A stretch of DNA of 64,000 nt from contig CM049306.1 in NCBI GenBank assembly GCA_026874595.1, forward strand, positions 94,107,642-94,171,641, given 5' to 3'. Under the pieces are notes generated by a model. The model did not search any database, was not told where the DNA came from, and saw only the letters and a program-made list of their open reading frames with translations. Below are positions 62,300 to 64,000 of this stretch, one piece after another. The translations under genes were made by a program, and so were the position numbers. The stretch's first letter is position 1, and the number at the start of each line of letters is the position of its first letter. Origin of the DNA: Sipunculus nudus. Its lineage: Eukaryota; Annelida; Sipuncula; Golfingiida; Sipunculidae.

Positions 62300-63212
62300 C
62301 TATAAACTGAAGGTCATGGTTGGCTTTTCTAAACAAAAGTCTCATGTATCCATTGGTTTTTATTTCAGATGGTGACCTTTTGAGGACTTTTGGACCTTTA
62401 ATAGATGTACGCAAGGCCATGTAATAGTCATTAAGAGAGAGTTCTAGAGAGCTCAGGAAATCATGAAAGGATAGGTCATTGTCAACATTTATGCTTGCAA
62501 GTGTCTGAGAGATCTTTTGGTAGTTCTGCTTGCGTTTTTCATCAACTTCGGTGTCATGAGGTGAGAGGATTTTAGTTTCTGGCATGGGTGGCAATGGAAA
62601 GTTAAAATGACAAATTGGCTTTCCATTCTTTCTACAAGACCTAGAGTGTCTGTGTGTTTGTAGAGCTATTAGCACCTGATGGTCGTCAACATTCTTGGAG
62701 CAGATAACATGCTCATCAATGTATTTGGTGACAGTATCGTCTTCATGTTGACCATTTATATATTCTCTCTTGTGCCCTTCGAACTTCATTTTGTCTGACA
62801 GCTTGCTTCTGTTTTTTTTTTCAGCCTTTTTTTCTTTTTGTCCACAAGTTTCATTTTGTCTTGATAACAATTTTCTTTGTTGATCTTTTAGGTGTTCTAT
62901 ATCCCTGTGAGCTGGATTCATTCTTTTCTTTCGCATGTACTCTTTCAAATACAGTTTTCTGTTAATTTTTAGTTGCTGATCTTTAAAGTATTCTTGGATC
63001 AAGTGAACACCTTGGTGAGAATCATTTCCATGTTCAGGTCTGGTTTTATGCATCGTGTCCATGAGGTCTATGGTTGACTGGGTTGCATGCTTTAGCTGGT
63101 TATCTGAACTGGTAGACTGTTTGGTTTGGCGTTTCAGTCCAAGTTTAAATGCTTTAGTAGTAACTTGGTTTATTCTGAAATACGTCACTTCAAACATAGT
63201 TGCATTCATCAT
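62217..63212 (-). pseudogene. Helitron-like N-terminal (Rep) region, internally deleted
   Basis: A 331-codon frame. Its N-terminal half is basic and coiled-coil-like with YLKEYMRKKRMNPAHRDIEH. It then passes into THRHSRSCRKNGKPICHFNF and PLPPMPETKILSP, the Cys/His and FNFPxPP signature that lies downstream of the HUH nuclease in Helitron Reps. The HUH motif itself and the residues around it are absent, so a large piece appears to be missing near residue 160. The frame breaks near 62275 and continues in another frame. Confidence 0.8.
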
Positions 63213-63224
63213 ATTTGCATAGTT

Positions 63225-63830
63225 TTATATATATTTAAAGAATTCTGACTGTAATTCAAATGCAAGAAGAACTGATGTGCCACATTGTGCCGGATACCCA
63301 AGATGATTTCTGCTTTGTGGATCAAACACATAGTAACAATTCTGCTGATATAAAATTGCAATCACATTTCCTTCAACTATAATAAGACCACATTTCTTGG
63401 ATGTGATTTCTGCCGAAGCATCCCGGTAAAACATATAGGGTGCTTGCGCATCTGAATAATTGAGGAAACCACCAGTGATCAAGGTTGGTTTTATCTTGAA
63501 ATTATGATCAAGGCATTGTACATACTCTGGTATTTCATCCCAAGCCATGTATGCTTTATCTGGGATATCTGACAACAATGTTCTGTACAAATGATCACCT
63601 TCAATTAATATGGTGTCCATATCATTTGTTTGCCATTCAACAAAATCGTGCAGGTCGGCATAAAGCAAAGCAACAAGTGAATTAGGCAGACACTGTTTGC
63701 TAATTGACTCTGATGGAAACTGACGATCACTTTGGTGAAAAGTGCCTTAAACAATCTTTGATAGATACAGCCGGGACAGGTATAGCTGAAGCCATAGCTG
63801 GGCAGATAAGTATAAAGTGGAAAGTTTATA
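63225..63830 (-). pseudogene. Cysteine-peptidase-like domain of the Helentron
   Basis: The frame 63668-63225, extended upstream through FHQSDRQF and SKQCLPNSLVALLYA (Cys codon at 63690-63692), reads on through EGDHLYRTLL to YYVFDPQSRNHLGYP and GTSVLLAFE. The layout (an early QC motif, a late FDP-x-SRN motif) matches deubiquitinase/OTU-like or tegument-USP-like peptidases found in such transposons; the exact family is uncertain. The late motif has Gln (codon 63315-63317) where a His would be expected. A frameshift near 63748 cuts off the upstream start, and an in-frame TAA separates it from the next block. Confidence 0.65.
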
Positions 63831-64000
63831 AAAAATTTGATCAAGTGTAAAAAAAACAGTGGTACTGGATGAGAGAAAGTCAGGCACCGGATGTAGAGTA
63901 TTTAATGGAACTGGTTATGAAAATGAAAACAAGATGAGGGTAGCTAGGAAGAAACAGAAATATGGTGGAGTTGCCTCTGTTATAACAGACTTCATAAAAA

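Larger units (their letters stand above)
58258..64000 (-). mobile_element. Degenerate autonomous Helentron-like element, right end outside window
   Basis: Coding debris on the minus strand runs cysteine-protease-like region, Helitron-like N-terminal (Rep) remnant, PIF1-type helicase and EEP endonuclease. A Rep-helicase-endonuclease order is the hallmark of Helentrons. The 3' terminus at about 58258-58280 on the minus strand ends in the palindrome TGGCCCATGGGCCA followed by CTAGT. The same terminus and adjoining roughly 75 bp recur at 13847-13930. The 5' end would be beyond 64 kb. Many frameshifts and stops make it inactive. Confidence 0.85.

Overview
This is AT-rich eukaryotic DNA with a very high repeat load, most probably from a lophotrochozoan and plausibly a bivalve or other mollusc. 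The pointers are multi-domain C-type lectins of perlucin/mannose-receptor style, Helentron-type rolling-circle transposons with TCCGTCCG-bearing ends, tRNA-derived SINEs and a CR1-like LINE. The phylum is inferred; no species-diagnostic gene is present.

One host gene can be defended. It lies on the minus strand from about 58.17 kb down to 39.19 kb and encodes a membrane-anchored receptor with tandem C-type lectin-like domains (CTLDs). Thirteen exons can be placed: the second half of CTLD-A, a linker, CTLD-B, a linker, CTLD-C, a linker, CTLD-D, a Thr-rich stalk, a transmembrane exon and a short cytoplasmic tail with stop. Each CTLD is split over two exons at a phase-0 intron, and each module is bounded by phase-1 introns. 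Every junction agrees in phase, giving 612 codons plus stop. All four domains carry EPN and WND calcium/sugar-binding motifs. The 5' end (signal peptide, first half of CTLD-A) is not in the window; a degenerate Helentron occupies the intron in front of CTLD-A. Two arrays inside the gene look as if minisatellites grew out of its own exon/intron boundaries: one repeats the 3' splice site of CTLD-D, the other the 5' splice site of CTLD-B.

Region by region: 0-13.8 kb holds microsatellites, a 21-bp minisatellite, SINE pieces, a small hAT-like MITE with a perfect 8-bp target duplication, and a 145-bp array. 13.85-17.37 kb is a non-autonomous Helentron-like element full of tandem repeats. 18.15-21.65 kb is a dead CR1-like LINE (minus). 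22.6-23.5 kb holds a TIR element and a Helitron-like element. 27.3-29.1 kb is an inverted-repeat element with two broken ORF starts. 31.1-34.1 kb holds Helentron fragments, a tRNA-like SINE head and another array. 36.25-37.6 kb is a 138-bp satellite. 39.2-58.2 kb is the lectin gene; its last large intron carries an LTR retrotransposon (40575-46539, plus strand) with tRNA-Pro primer site and the unusual Gmr1-type order Gag-PR-IN-RT-RH, most of RT being deleted. 58.26-64 kb is a decayed coding Helentron (minus): cysteine-protease-like region, truncated Rep, PIF1 helicase and EEP endonuclease. It shares its 3' terminus with the element at 13.85 kb.

Outside the lectin gene I see no convincing host gene; the remaining short open frames have no recognisable domains.
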